Origin: Flavobacterium fluvii
Lineage (GTDB): Bacteria > Bacteroidota > Bacteroidia > Flavobacteriales > Flavobacteriaceae
Direction of reading: 5' to 3'
Length of the DNA: 64,000 bases
Assembly: GCF_900129545.1 (NCBI RefSeq)
Contig: NZ_FQWB01000001.1
Location: 1,178,001-1,242,000, forward strand
Shown: positions 53,968-63,232 of the stretch, piece after piece
Numbering within the stretch: position 1 is the stretch's first letter
How the letters are laid out: every line of letters starts with the position of its first letter
Position numbers and translations under genes: made by a program
The notes under the pieces: model-generated
The model's input: only the letters and a program-made list of their open reading frames with translations
Databases searched by the model: none
What the model was told of the DNA's origin: nothing

Positions 53968-55419
53968 TTATTTTTTGATTATGGTTTTGGTGGCTTTTCC
54001 TTCATTGGTGATTACCTCAAAAAAGTAGCTTCCATTGGTTAAAGAGCTCATGGAAATACTAGTGCTTTTTTCTGTTTTTACCAATTGTCCCAAAGTGTTG
54101 TAAACATTTACTTTTTCCAGAATTAAATCTTCCTGAAAACTGATGGTCACCGTCCCTGAAGCCGGATTGGGATACACCGAAAAATTAGCCAATACAAAAC
54201 TGTCTGAACTTAAAACAGCCGATAAATCATAGACCCTGACGGATCCCGTAAAACCATAATTGCCTGGAGCTCCAATGGCCAAGATGCTTCCGTCGCCGGA
54301 AAGCGAAACACTGCCACTTTCATCACCAGCGGCTTCTCCATCAATGTCGGTTCCCACTTTTGTCCAAGTGCCGGAAACATTTTTGTAGACCCTGACCGAT
54401 CCTGAACCATTGCCATTGCCACCATTGTTTGTAGCTCCAATAGCCAAGATGCTTCCGTTGCCGGAAAGCGAAACACTGCCACTTTGATCACCAGCGGCTT
54501 CTCCATCAATGTCGGTTCCCACTTGTGTCCAAGTGCCGGAAACATTTTTATAAACCCTGACTGATCCTGAATTGAAACCATTTCCATCATTGGCTATAGC
54601 GCCGATGGCCAAAGTAGTAGCGTCGGTGGAAAGCGAAACACTCGATCCAAAACTATCACCAGCGGCTTCTCCATCAATGTCGCCTCCCACTTGTGTCCAA
54701 GTGCCGGAAACATTTTTGTAGACACGAACTGATCCTGACTCAGCACCATTTCCATCATTTTGTGGAGCTCCAATGGCCAAGATGCTTCCGTCGCCGGAAA
54801 GCGAAACACTATTACCAGTCCAATCACCCGCTGCTTCTCCATCAATATCGGTTCCCACTTGTGTCCAAGTATTAGAAACATTTTTATAGACCCTGACTGA
54901 TCCTGAATAAGTACCATTTCCACTATTAGTAAGTGCTCCAATGGCCAAGATACTTCCATCGTTGGAAAGCGAAACACTAGAACCACTCCAATCACCAGCG
55001 GCTTCTCCATCAATGTCGCCTCCCACTTGTGTCCAAGTGCCGGAAACATTTTTGTAGACACGAACTGATCCTGAAAAACTACCATTTCCATCATTTCCAG
55101 GAGCTCCAATGGCCAAAGTAGTACCGTCGCTGGAAAGCGACACACTCCATCCATTACCATCATCAGCGGCTTCACCATCAATGTCGGCTCCCACTTGTGT
55201 CCAAGTACCTGAAACATTTTTGTAGACCCTAACGGATGCTGAATTCTCGCCAAAAGTCCATTGTTGAGTAGCTCCAATGGCCACGATACTTCCGTCGCCG
55301 GAAAGCGAAACACTAGAACCACTATAAAGATTACCGGCTTCTCCATCAATGTCGGCTCCTATTTGTGTTTGTCCAAAACAAAAAAATGGAAATAAAATAA
55401 AAAGTAGTATTTTTTTCAT
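53968..55419 (-). CDS. T9SS-exported protein with seven tandem beta-propeller-like repeats
   Basis: A 483-residue exported protein (signal peptide MKKILLFILFPFFCFGQ). Residues 18-400 consist of seven repeats of about 55-58 residues, each with VGxDIDGEAAGD, SVSLSxDGSxLAIGA and SGSVRVYKNVSGTW, an FG-GAP-like pattern; seven units would make one full propeller. Residues about 412-483 form a type A T9SS sorting domain (NFSVYPNPASGTVTISF, then VYNTLGQLVKTE and GSYFFEVITNEGKATKTIIKK). PorT encoded at 18 kb is part of the export system. Confidence 0.9.
   Translation of the reverse strand: MKKILLFILFPFFCFGQTQIGADIDGEAGNLYSGSSVSLSGDGSIVAIGATQQWTFGENSASVRVYKNVSGTWTQVGADIDGEAADDGNGWSVSLSSDGTTLAIGAPGNDGNGSFSGSVRVYKNVSGTWTQVGGDIDGEAAGDWSGSSVSLSNDGSILAIGALTNSGNGTYSGSVRVYKNVSNTWTQVGTDIDGEAAGDWTGNSVSLSGDGSILAIGAPQNDGNGAESGSVRVYKNVSGTWTQVGGDIDGEAAGDSFGSSVSLSTDATTLAIGAIANDGNGFNSGSVRVYKNVSGTWTQVGTDIDGEAAGDQSGSVSLSGNGSILAIGATNNGGNGNGSGSVRVYKNVSGTWTKVGTDIDGEAAGDESGSVSLSGDGSILAIGAPGNYGFTGSVRVYDLSAVLSSDSFVLANFSVYPNPASGTVTISFQEDLILEKVNVYNTLGQLVKTEKSTSISMSSLTNGSYFFEVITNEGKATKTIIKK
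54220..55368. repeat. Seven tandem coding repeats of about 165-175 bp
   Basis: The coding sequence of the T9SS-exported protein is repeated at the DNA level, with words such as CACCAGCGGCTTCTCCATCAA (written on the plus strand) recurring at nearly even spacing. The high nucleotide identity also keeps an alternate frame open, which is why long shadow frames appear here. Confidence 0.85.
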
Positions 55420-55993
55420 AATTAATTGATTTAGAGATATCTAATAAAGTTAATTAAAAAAATGCAAGAATGTTAAAGAATAATCAATTTATTTAGATTA
55501 TTGTGCAAATGGAAAATTTGAATCTTTTTATTAAGTTTGAAGTACTTTTAAAACGACTTAAGAAAGTCCAAGAAATGCCAATTGAATTACAAAATCTTCA
55601 CCTTTTTCAAATTTCAAGGTGTCAACACTTGTTAAAAACTACAAAAAGGAAAAGCTCAAAAATGTACTTTTTTTGAGCTTTTTTATTTGTTTATGTGTGC
55701 TTAAAGGTATTTTGTAAATTATGTTTTTTTGAAAACCTTTCCATGTTTTTACACTAACCTAAGTCTAATTAATGATAGAACTTAGATTAAGAGAATAATG
55801 AATACATACTTTTTATGATTTATTTAGAAATAATTTTTTTAGATTTTTCTACGCACTTAGAAGTAAAAAAAATATAAAAAGTATTGCATAGTTTTGTTGA
55901 TTGTAATATTTTTTTCAATTCATTATTTAAAAAAATCAGACCAAGCTAAAAAGTAGTGAAAATGTAAAACTATCAGAAGCAGTTTTTTTATTT
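55420..55993. other. Gene-poor region with an orphan terminator
   Basis: 574 bases between the T9SS-exported gene and the GH3 gene, both on the minus strand. It contains a plus-strand terminator (55650-55684) and a weak 55-codon frame ending in it (55509-55676). I accept no gene here. Confidence 0.6.
55650..55684 (+). terminator. Orphan plus-strand terminator
   Basis: AAAAGCTCAAAAA pairs with TTTTTGAGCTTTT and is followed by T residues, typical of a Rho-independent terminator, yet no plus-strand gene is annotated upstream. Confidence 0.75.
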
Positions 55994-57520
55994 TTAATGA
56001 TGCACGATAGACTGCATTTTTTTCAATTGTTCCAAATAATCTCTCTCGTTCGACAATCTCGGAATTTTGTGTTGACCGCCTAGTTTGTGTTTTTCTTTTA
56101 GCCAATCATAAAATAAATTGGGTCTGGCGATATTGATTATCAAAGGATTTAACGTCATGTTGTTGAATCGTTTGGCTTCGTAATCGGAGTTCAAGGATTG
56201 CAAAGTTTCGTCCAGTACTTTTTGGAAAAGAGCAAGGTTGGTTGGGTTTTCCTTGAATTCGATAATCCATTCGTGGGCACCTTTTTCCTTGTCTTTCATG
56301 AAAATTGGCGCAACGGTATAATCGACCATTTCGGTTCCGGTAATTTGGCAGGCTTTGGCAATGGCTTGATCGGTGTTTTCGACCATCAGTTCTTCGCCAA
56401 AAACATTGATGTGGTGTTTGGTTCTGCCGGTTACCCGAATTCGATACGGACTCAAGGAAGTAAAACGAACAGTGTCGCCAATCATGTAACGCCACAAGCC
56501 GGAATTTGTGGTAATGACAATGGCATAATTTTTAAAAAGTTCCACTTCCGATAATCGGATGGTTTTTTGATTCGGAGTCCCAAAAGTATCCATCGGAATG
56601 AATTCATAGAAAATCCCGTAGTCCAGCATCAGCAACAAATCGCTGGAATAATTCAAATCCTGGATGGCAAAAAATCCTTCAGAGGCGTTGTATATTTCGT
56701 AATATTTGAAATCTTTTTTAGGCAATATTTTTTGATATTGTTCCCGATACGGTTCAAAATTCACTCCGCCGTGAAAATATACTTCAAGGTTTGGCCAAAG
56801 TTCCAGTAAATTTCCTTTGCCCGTTTCCGTGAGTAATTTGTTCATCAAAACCAGCATCCAAGACGGAACACCTGCAAAACTGGTTACATTTTCATTTTTG
56901 ACTTCATTGATTATAGCGGGAAGTTTGGTTTCCCAATCGCTCATCAGCGAAATTTCCTTGTTTGGAGTGCTGCTGAAATCTGCCCAAAGTGGCATATTTT
57001 CAATCAAGATGGCCGATAAATCGCCAAAGGAAGTATTGTTGTCTTCATAAATTTGGGAACTCCCACCAAGGCGAAGACTTTTTCCTGTAAACATTTCTGA
57101 ATTTTCGTTGTTGTTCAAATACATGCACAATAAATCCTTGCCCGCTTTGTAATGACAATCCTCTAATGCTTCAGGGCTTACGGGGATAAATTTGCTTTTG
57201 GCATTGGTCGTTCCGCTGGATTTGGCAAACCATTTTATCGGAGTTTCCCATAAAACATTTTGTTCGCCTTTTCGGGTACGTTCAATCAAAGGCTGCAATT
57301 CTTCGTAGGTGGAAACGGGAACTCTTTCGGTAAAAGTGGCGTAGGAATGAATGCATTCATAGCCATATTGTTGACCTATAACCGTGTTTTCAGATGCTCG
57401 AATCAAATTCATCAGTAATTCTTCCTGAACTTCATTTGGGTACTTCAAGAAAAGTTCTATTTGATGGATTCTTTGTTTGAGAACCCAAGAAGCAAACGAA
57501 TTAATGACAGTTATTGGCAT
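55994..57520 (-). CDS. GH3-family acyl-adenylating enzyme
   Basis: A 508-residue GH3 auxin-responsive-promoter-family protein. FAKSSGTTNAKSKFIPVS is the adenylation P-loop motif, and YGYECIHSYATFTERVP, VYFHGGVNFEPY and FKYYEIYNASEGFFAIQD match the family. Plant members conjugate amino acids to hormones; bacterial members have an unknown acyl substrate. It is divergent from the DUF2797 gene with 140 bases between starts. Confidence 0.9.
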   Translation of the reverse strand: MPITVINSFASWVLKQRIHQIELFLKYPNEVQEELLMNLIRASENTVIGQQYGYECIHSYATFTERVPVSTYEELQPLIERTRKGEQNVLWETPIKWFAKSSGTTNAKSKFIPVSPEALEDCHYKAGKDLLCMYLNNNENSEMFTGKSLRLGGSSQIYEDNNTSFGDLSAILIENMPLWADFSSTPNKEISLMSDWETKLPAIINEVKNENVTSFAGVPSWMLVLMNKLLTETGKGNLLELWPNLEVYFHGGVNFEPYREQYQKILPKKDFKYYEIYNASEGFFAIQDLNYSSDLLLMLDYGIFYEFIPMDTFGTPNQKTIRLSEVELFKNYAIVITTNSGLWRYMIGDTVRFTSLSPYRIRVTGRTKHHINVFGEELMVENTDQAIAKACQITGTEMVDYTVAPIFMKDKEKGAHEWIIEFKENPTNLALFQKVLDETLQSLNSDYEAKRFNNMTLNPLIINIARPNLFYDWLKEKHKLGGQHKIPRLSNERDYLEQLKKMQSIVHH

Positions 57521-57660
57521 TTTTCTGATTTAGATTTTTAGTGCTAGAATTAGGATTCGCAATTTGATTATCGACTAACAAATACTAACTTTACATCGTT
57601 ATCAAAAATAATAAAAAAATATAGATTTCCTAACAGATAATTCCTAATTCTCAATCCAAA

Positions 57661-58455
57661 ATGACCTACGAAGGAACACTTACCAAAATGCAAACCGAGT
57701 TTGCGAACCCAATTCAATATTATCTGGTTTTTGAGAATAGTTTTTTGAATGTAAATCAATTACTCAACAAGAATGTCGAAATTTCTTTTCAGGGCTATCA
57801 ATGTTTGAATTGTGGCAAAAAGAAAAAGATATATCGTCAAGGGTTTTGTTATGACTGTTTTTACTCGAGTCCAGCTGTTGGAGACTGGATTATGAAACCG
57901 GAATTGAGCACGGCGCATCTGGGTATTCAAGACCGTGATTTGGTTTATGAGGAAAAAGTGCAATTGCAACCGCATATTGTGTATTTGGCTTTGTCAAGCG
58001 AAATAAAAGTTGGGGTGACCAGAAAAACTCAAATGCCCACAAGATGGATTGATCAAGGTGCAACCCAAGCTATTTCTATCGTGGAAGTACCGAATCGTTA
58101 TTTGGCGGGAATAACGGAGGTGGCTTTGAAAAATCATTTTGCAGACAAAACGAATTGGCGTAAGATGCTGCAAAATAATGTGGAACAAGTAGATTTAATC
58201 GCCGAAAAATTGAAAGTCCAAAATTGGATTCCCACTGAAGTACAGGAATATTTCTACTCCGAGAAAAATGATTTATACGAAATGCATTTCCCTGTTTTGG
58301 AATACCCAAAAAAAATAAACAGCCTAAGTTTGGACAAAACACCCAATTTTCAAGGGAAGTTAACCGGAATAAAAGGGCAATATTTGCTCTTTGATGACGG
58401 CACGGTTTTTAATGTCCGCAGTTTCGAAGGATATGTGGTAACAATCAACGTATAA
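57661..58455 (+). CDS. DUF2797 protein with zinc ribbon and GIY-YIG-like segment
   Basis: A 264-residue protein. Residues 55-80 hold a four-cysteine zinc ribbon (CLNCGKKK ... CYDCFY). The following part, HIVYLALSSEIKVGVTRKTQ with RWIDQGATQ, then EVALKNHF and NWRKML, resembles the GIY-YIG nuclease scaffold (KVGxTxxxxxRW, acidic residue, NW). This is DUF2797; no activity is established. It is bounded by its own terminator. Confidence 0.8.
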   Translation: MTYEGTLTKMQTEFANPIQYYLVFENSFLNVNQLLNKNVEISFQGYQCLNCGKKKKIYRQGFCYDCFYSSPAVGDWIMKPELSTAHLGIQDRDLVYEEKVQLQPHIVYLALSSEIKVGVTRKTQMPTRWIDQGATQAISIVEVPNRYLAGITEVALKNHFADKTNWRKMLQNNVEQVDLIAEKLKVQNWIPTEVQEYFYSEKNDLYEMHFPVLEYPKKINSLSLDKTPNFQGKLTGIKGQYLLFDDGTVFNVRSFEGYVVTINV

Positions 58456-58458
58456 AAG

Positions 58459-58494
58459 AAAAGCCTAAAAGATTAAATACTTTTAGGCTTTTTT
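58459..58494. terminator. Terminator between DUF2797 and AsmA genes
   Basis: AAAAGCCTAAAAG (58459-58471) pairs with CTTTTAGGCTTTT (58480-58492) with T runs at both ends; it can serve both convergent genes. Confidence 0.9.
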
Positions 58495-58510
58495 GATTCT
58501 ATGAAACACT

Positions 58511-61150
58511 CTAAGGTGTTTTAGTTTCTTCTGCCGGTTTTTTCTTTTTGTTGAACAATCCATTCAGCAAATCGGCGGCTTTTGTTTTTACATCTTCATT
58601 AGTTGCGGGAGTTGCAGTTTTAGTGGTGTCACTTGGCTTTTTCGTGTTTTTATTAATGTAATCGGTCAATGCTGAACTGCCTTGTTTTATTGCTTTTTCT
58701 TTTTGTTGTTTCACCAATTGATTGGTTAAATTAGTGACTGCGCCTTTCATGTCTGTCGAAATTTTTGGGCTGCTGAAACTTCCCGTCATCAGCGCATTTA
58801 TTGGGATGTTCTCCAATTTTGCGGCATCGGCTGGAGATAGTTTCGCGATTAAGGCATTCGCCTCCGTTCCAAGATATTTGGCGGGAACATCAAATTTCAG
58901 GTTGTAATTCATGCTTTGGTCAAAACCGTGTGTTCCGCCAATTGTCGCTTTGATGTCTTTGTATTTGATGTCAAATGGTTTTACGTTTACTTTTCCATCC
59001 TTGAAAGTCACGGCAGCTTTCAAATCATTCAAATTGACTTTGCTTATGTCAATGAACTTCAAGTTAGAACCCAATGCGTTTAGCAAAGTCGAATTTTGGG
59101 CACTTACGGTAGTCGAAAGCAGTTGCCCCAACAAATCTCCGGTAAGCGAATTCAAATCGGGAGTCAATTCCATTGCGTCAAGATTTCCGTTGAATTTCAT
59201 GGTCGAATTGATTTTTCCATTGATGATTCCGGCTATTGGTGCAATTTTTTTCAACATGTCAAGTTGGGTAAACGATTGTGCAATATCCACTTGGTTCAAA
59301 TTCAAGTCCATATTGAAAATCGGTACTTTTCCTTTGGTTGAAACGGCGCCGTTTACGCCAATCGTTCCTCCGAAAATGGAAGATTTCACGTTTTGCAAAG
59401 TGACTTTTTCGTCTTTGACAATCAATTTCCCGGAAACATCTTTCAAGGTCAAATTGTCGTATAAAACCGTGTTGGCTTTTGCGGTGAGCGTGCAATTCAA
59501 GAAAGCGGGAATCTTCATGGCTTCCGCTTTTTTGGTTGGTTTCGCCTGTTCGCTGTCGCTCTGGTCTGTTTCTGCTTTGGAAGGTTTTCCCGTTGTCATA
59601 AAATCATCAACGGCCAATTGATTGGAAGTCATGTTGAAGTTTCCTTTCAATTCTTGGTTTCGGAACATAAATCCATAGAAATTCTCCAAAACTCCCGTCA
59701 CGCTCAAGTCGCTTTTTCCGGTCGTTGCGTTGAATTGTTTCAAATGGACTTGACTTGGATTAAACTGGACCAAAGCATTGCTGATGGTCATTGTTTTGCC
59801 GTTTTCATCCACATATTTAAAGCCGGACAAACTCATTGTTCCTGCATTGTTGATGTTTTGATATTGGCTTTTTTCAACGGATTGCATGTCAAATTTGGTG
59901 GTCACGTCTGCTTTTAGGATCCCGGACAAAGGTTTGCTCAATTTTATCGGATAAGCTTTTGACAAATTCCCCAAATTAATGGTTCCTTTCAATGCGGCAT
60001 CTACCAAGGCATTTTCGGTAATGTTTCGAATATTGGCTTTGGCATTGAAAACGTCTTGGTCAATGGCGAAAGACAATTTGTCCAAATTAATGTAAGTGTC
60101 GTTCAAAATCCCCGTTTCATTGATAATTTTGGTATCGATTACAATATTTTTAACCGATTTTGGAAGGTTTGGATATTGGAAAGAAGCGTTATTGGAAGCA
60201 ATTTCAATATTGAATTTAGGAACGGTTCTGTCCGAATACAATCCTTTGGCAAAACCAGCCACGGTAAAATCACCAGTCGTTTTTACGTTTTCCAAACTCG
60301 ATGAATAAGCCGCTGGAATAAGTCCCAAGAAGTTTTTGAAGGAGGAAGTGGGCGTTTTGAATGTCAAATCATATTGTTGTCCGCCTTCGACCATTTGGAT
60401 AAATCCATCCAATTCTATTGGCAATTGATTGATCAAGGCCTTGTTTTTCTTGAAAGTGTATTTGCTGTTTTTCAAATCGATTCCCAAAACCGCATCCAGA
60501 CTGATGGAAACATTTTTCATGTAATTGACTTTGTCCATCGAGAGCACTATTTTGGCTGTCGATTTGGTGTCCAAGTCCAGTTTTTGGGCGGCAAAATCTC
60601 CTGTTCCTTCGTGGTTTAAACTATCGATGACCATTTTTATTTTCGACTTTTCGTCCAAATATCGGAATTGGAAATCTTCGATTTTATAATTCTGGATTTT
60701 TAACGACAATGGCTTGCTTTTTCCATCGGCTGCCGGTTTGTCGTCTTTCAGGGCGATGTCATAATTGGCCAATCCATCTTTATTGAAGATGATGTTGATC
60801 AAACCGTTTTTCGAAGTGATTCCGTCAATATTCATCGTTTCCTTTTCTCCCTTGAAAAGTTCCTTGATGGATAGTTGCAAATTCAATTCGCCCAAGGAAA
60901 CCAAAGTGTCGCCTTCAAAAGGAGCTTTGTTGATGATGACCAATTTTTCTATCGTCACATTCGCATTGGGAAAATTTTTGAACAAACTCAAGTCAGCATC
61001 TGCAAAAGAGACTTTGGCGTCAACTTTCTCGTTGATGGCTTGTGCAATTTTGGCTTTTATCTGGTCTTTAAACAAGTAGGGGGCAGCAAATAAAGTTCCT
61101 ACAAGAAGAACAATCACGATTCCACCAATTTTTAAAATTTTCTTTGTCAT
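58511..61150 (-). CDS. AsmA-family outer-membrane biogenesis protein
   Basis: An 879-residue protein with an N-terminal membrane anchor (ILKIGGIVIVLLVGTLFAAPYLF), a long beta-helical AsmA-like body and an AsmA_2-type C-terminal domain (LTGDLLGQLLSTTVSAQN, NYNLKFDVPAKYLG). It ends in a Lys/Thr-rich low-complexity tail (about residues 820-879). AsmA/TamB relatives move lipids toward the outer membrane. ATG 61150 is used rather than a longer open frame to 61183. It lies downstream of sppA, after a terminator. Confidence 0.9.
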   Translation of the reverse strand: MTKKILKIGGIVIVLLVGTLFAAPYLFKDQIKAKIAQAINEKVDAKVSFADADLSLFKNFPNANVTIEKLVIINKAPFEGDTLVSLGELNLQLSIKELFKGEKETMNIDGITSKNGLINIIFNKDGLANYDIALKDDKPAADGKSKPLSLKIQNYKIEDFQFRYLDEKSKIKMVIDSLNHEGTGDFAAQKLDLDTKSTAKIVLSMDKVNYMKNVSISLDAVLGIDLKNSKYTFKKNKALINQLPIELDGFIQMVEGGQQYDLTFKTPTSSFKNFLGLIPAAYSSSLENVKTTGDFTVAGFAKGLYSDRTVPKFNIEIASNNASFQYPNLPKSVKNIVIDTKIINETGILNDTYINLDKLSFAIDQDVFNAKANIRNITENALVDAALKGTINLGNLSKAYPIKLSKPLSGILKADVTTKFDMQSVEKSQYQNINNAGTMSLSGFKYVDENGKTMTISNALVQFNPSQVHLKQFNATTGKSDLSVTGVLENFYGFMFRNQELKGNFNMTSNQLAVDDFMTTGKPSKAETDQSDSEQAKPTKKAEAMKIPAFLNCTLTAKANTVLYDNLTLKDVSGKLIVKDEKVTLQNVKSSIFGGTIGVNGAVSTKGKVPIFNMDLNLNQVDIAQSFTQLDMLKKIAPIAGIINGKINSTMKFNGNLDAMELTPDLNSLTGDLLGQLLSTTVSAQNSTLLNALGSNLKFIDISKVNLNDLKAAVTFKDGKVNVKPFDIKYKDIKATIGGTHGFDQSMNYNLKFDVPAKYLGTEANALIAKLSPADAAKLENIPINALMTGSFSSPKISTDMKGAVTNLTNQLVKQQKEKAIKQGSSALTDYINKNTKKPSDTTKTATPATNEDVKTKAADLLNGLFNKKKKPAEETKTP

Positions 61151-61279
61151 AATTGTTTTCTTTAGATGCAAAAATCGAAACAAAAATAATGCCTTATGTT
61201 TTTATACAAACGTAGTCTTTTTATAATTTAGTGTTTTCAGGAATCTTTTTTATAAGGAATACTTTAACTTTATGGAATT

Positions 61280-61317
61280 AAAAAATCCGTTTGAGCAATT
61301 GCTCAAACGGATTTTTT
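61280..61317 (-). terminator. sppA terminator (38-bp perfect palindrome)
   Basis: AAAAAATCCGTTTGAGCAA is immediately followed by its exact reverse complement, giving a 38-bp palindrome with T runs on both strands. It ends the sppA transcript. Confidence 0.92.
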
Positions 61318-61335
61318 AGTAAAATGGGCGATGTT

Positions 61336-63096
61336 CTAATGGATGTTGATTTCAAAAGGCATCATTGCCTGAACTCCTTTTTGAGATTGGACTTTTTTAA
61401 TTTGTTCCATTATTCTATAAGTTTCTTCACCTAATTCTTCTTTTATATAAGATTCTTTAGATTTTGCAAACGGTAAATTTTGCAAAAGATCATTGATGTC
61501 TTTTTCAAATTCCGGGAAGTTTTGAGTATTGTATTGTTTTGTTTTTGCCAAAGAGGCTGCTTCTTTTATGGCGGCATCCAAACCACCAATTTTATCGACA
61601 AGTCCTATTTTTACTGCTTCGGAACCTGACCAAACTCTACCTTGCGCAATGGAGTCCACTTGTGCAAAAGTCATTTTTCGTCCTTGTGCAACGTGTGACA
61701 CGAATGTTTTGTATATATGCTCGACACTTTCAAGAGTGACGGTTTTGAATTTTTCGTCCATTGGTACAAAAGGGCTGTATTCAGCAGCATTTTCATTGGT
61801 TTTCACTTGTTCCGTGTGGATGCCAATTTTTGTAGCCAATTGGGTGAAATTCGGCAAAATTCCAAAAACGCCTATTGATCCGGTAATGGTGTTGTTTTCG
61901 GCAAAAATTTTGTTGGCATTACAAGCAATGTAATACCCGCCGGAAGCGGCATAATTCCCCATGGAAACCACTACGGGTTTCACTTTTTTGGTCAATTCGA
62001 CTTCTCTCCAAATCAAATCCGATGTCAAGGCACTTCCACCAGGACTATTGATTCGAAGCACGATGGCTTTTACGTCTTTGTCTTTTCGAGCTTCCATCAG
62101 CGAGCGACGCATAGAGCCTTCGCCAATGGTGTTCACGTCACCTTCGCCGCTCATAATTTGACCTTGTGCATAGATAATGGCAATTTTGTCTTTGACTTCA
62201 AAATTTTCAGAAGTTGTAACTGTTTTTCTGGTATAGTCCAAAAGATCTACTTTGTTGTAATCTTCGTCTTTTTCCACCTTCAAAATTTTTCGAATGGCAT
62301 CGTGATAAATATCTTCGTAGGCCACGACATCTACCAATTTTTCAGCTTTTGCCATTTGGGGAGTTCGAGCCAAAAGTCCGTTGGCAATCTCGTTCAATTT
62401 TGTCACTGAGATATTTCTGCTTTTGGAAATGTCTCCGATTATGGAACTCCAAACCGAATTCAACAAGGCCAAAGTTTGTTCCCTGTTGGCATCGCTCATT
62501 TCATTTTCCAAGAAGGGCTCCACGGCACTTTTATATTTGCCGTGTCGAATGACTTCCATTTTCACACCCGATTTCTCTTGTAAATCTTTGAAAAACATCA
62601 ATTCGGCCGATAATCCCTTGAAATCGAAATCGCCAACTGGATTCAGGTAAATTGTATTGGCAACAGAATTCAAATAATATTCTTTTTGTGAATAGGAATT
62701 GGCGTAAGCCATAACAAATTTCCCTGATTTTTTGAAATCTTCCAAGGCATCTCGCAAGGCTTTTCTTTGTGCCATTCCCAATTCGGATTCGTTATTTAAA
62801 ATTGATATTCCCTTGATGTAGTCATCAGTTTTGGCGCTTTCGATGGCGTTGATAATATCCGAAAGTCCAATTTTTTCCCCATCGGATAAAATGGTCATCC
62901 ATGGGTTTTTGTATTTTCCTGCATAATCATCTTTGATGTGTTTCAAGTCCAATTCGATAACTGAATTGCTTTTTACTTCCACAGCTTCTGGTTCACCACC
63001 AAAAATAGCCGCGATGAGAATCAATCCAACAAAGAACAGCATTAAAAAAACGAATAGACCGACTATTGTTGCCAAAACATTTCCTAAAAATTTCAT
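61336..63096 (-). CDS. sppA: Signal peptide peptidase SppA, 67K type
   Basis: A 586-residue S49 protease that degrades cleaved signal peptides in the membrane. It has an N-terminal transmembrane anchor (VLATIVGLFVFLMLFFVGLILI) and two S49 domains. The catalytic Ser lies in GNYAASGGYYIAC in the C-terminal domain, and the general-base Lys in RHGKYKSAVEPF in the N-terminal domain. SINSPGGSALTSDLIW (here LRINSPGGSALTSD) precedes it. Length matches the double-domain 67K form. Confidence 0.95.
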   Translation of the reverse strand: MKFLGNVLATIVGLFVFLMLFFVGLILIAAIFGGEPEAVEVKSNSVIELDLKHIKDDYAGKYKNPWMTILSDGEKIGLSDIINAIESAKTDDYIKGISILNNESELGMAQRKALRDALEDFKKSGKFVMAYANSYSQKEYYLNSVANTIYLNPVGDFDFKGLSAELMFFKDLQEKSGVKMEVIRHGKYKSAVEPFLENEMSDANREQTLALLNSVWSSIIGDISKSRNISVTKLNEIANGLLARTPQMAKAEKLVDVVAYEDIYHDAIRKILKVEKDEDYNKVDLLDYTRKTVTTSENFEVKDKIAIIYAQGQIMSGEGDVNTIGEGSMRRSLMEARKDKDVKAIVLRINSPGGSALTSDLIWREVELTKKVKPVVVSMGNYAASGGYYIACNANKIFAENNTITGSIGVFGILPNFTQLATKIGIHTEQVKTNENAAEYSPFVPMDEKFKTVTLESVEHIYKTFVSHVAQGRKMTFAQVDSIAQGRVWSGSEAVKIGLVDKIGGLDAAIKEAASLAKTKQYNTQNFPEFEKDINDLLQNLPFAKSKESYIKEELGEETYRIMEQIKKVQSQKGVQAMMPFEINIH

Positions 63097-63232
63097 AATT
63101 GTATTTTTTTAATAAGTAGCAAAAGGGGTTGATGTGTTACAAATTCAAGTTTTAAAAACGGAAAATTTAGTTATCAACAGCTTGGCAAATATAGTTCTAT
63201 TCTAAAATTGTTTTAGTTAATTTGTGCTTAAT

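Noticed and set aside
54594..55349. A 251-codon minus-strand frame inside the T9SS-exported gene
   Set aside because: It is an alternate frame kept open by the tandem repeats; its product is a repetitive Met/Leu/Pro-rich string with no start context, while the main frame has a signal peptide and sorting domain.
55509..55676. A 55-codon plus-strand frame ending in the orphan terminator
   Set aside because: Low complexity, no recognised family, no clear promoter, and the stop lies within the hairpin. It is kept only as part of the small-RNA finding.
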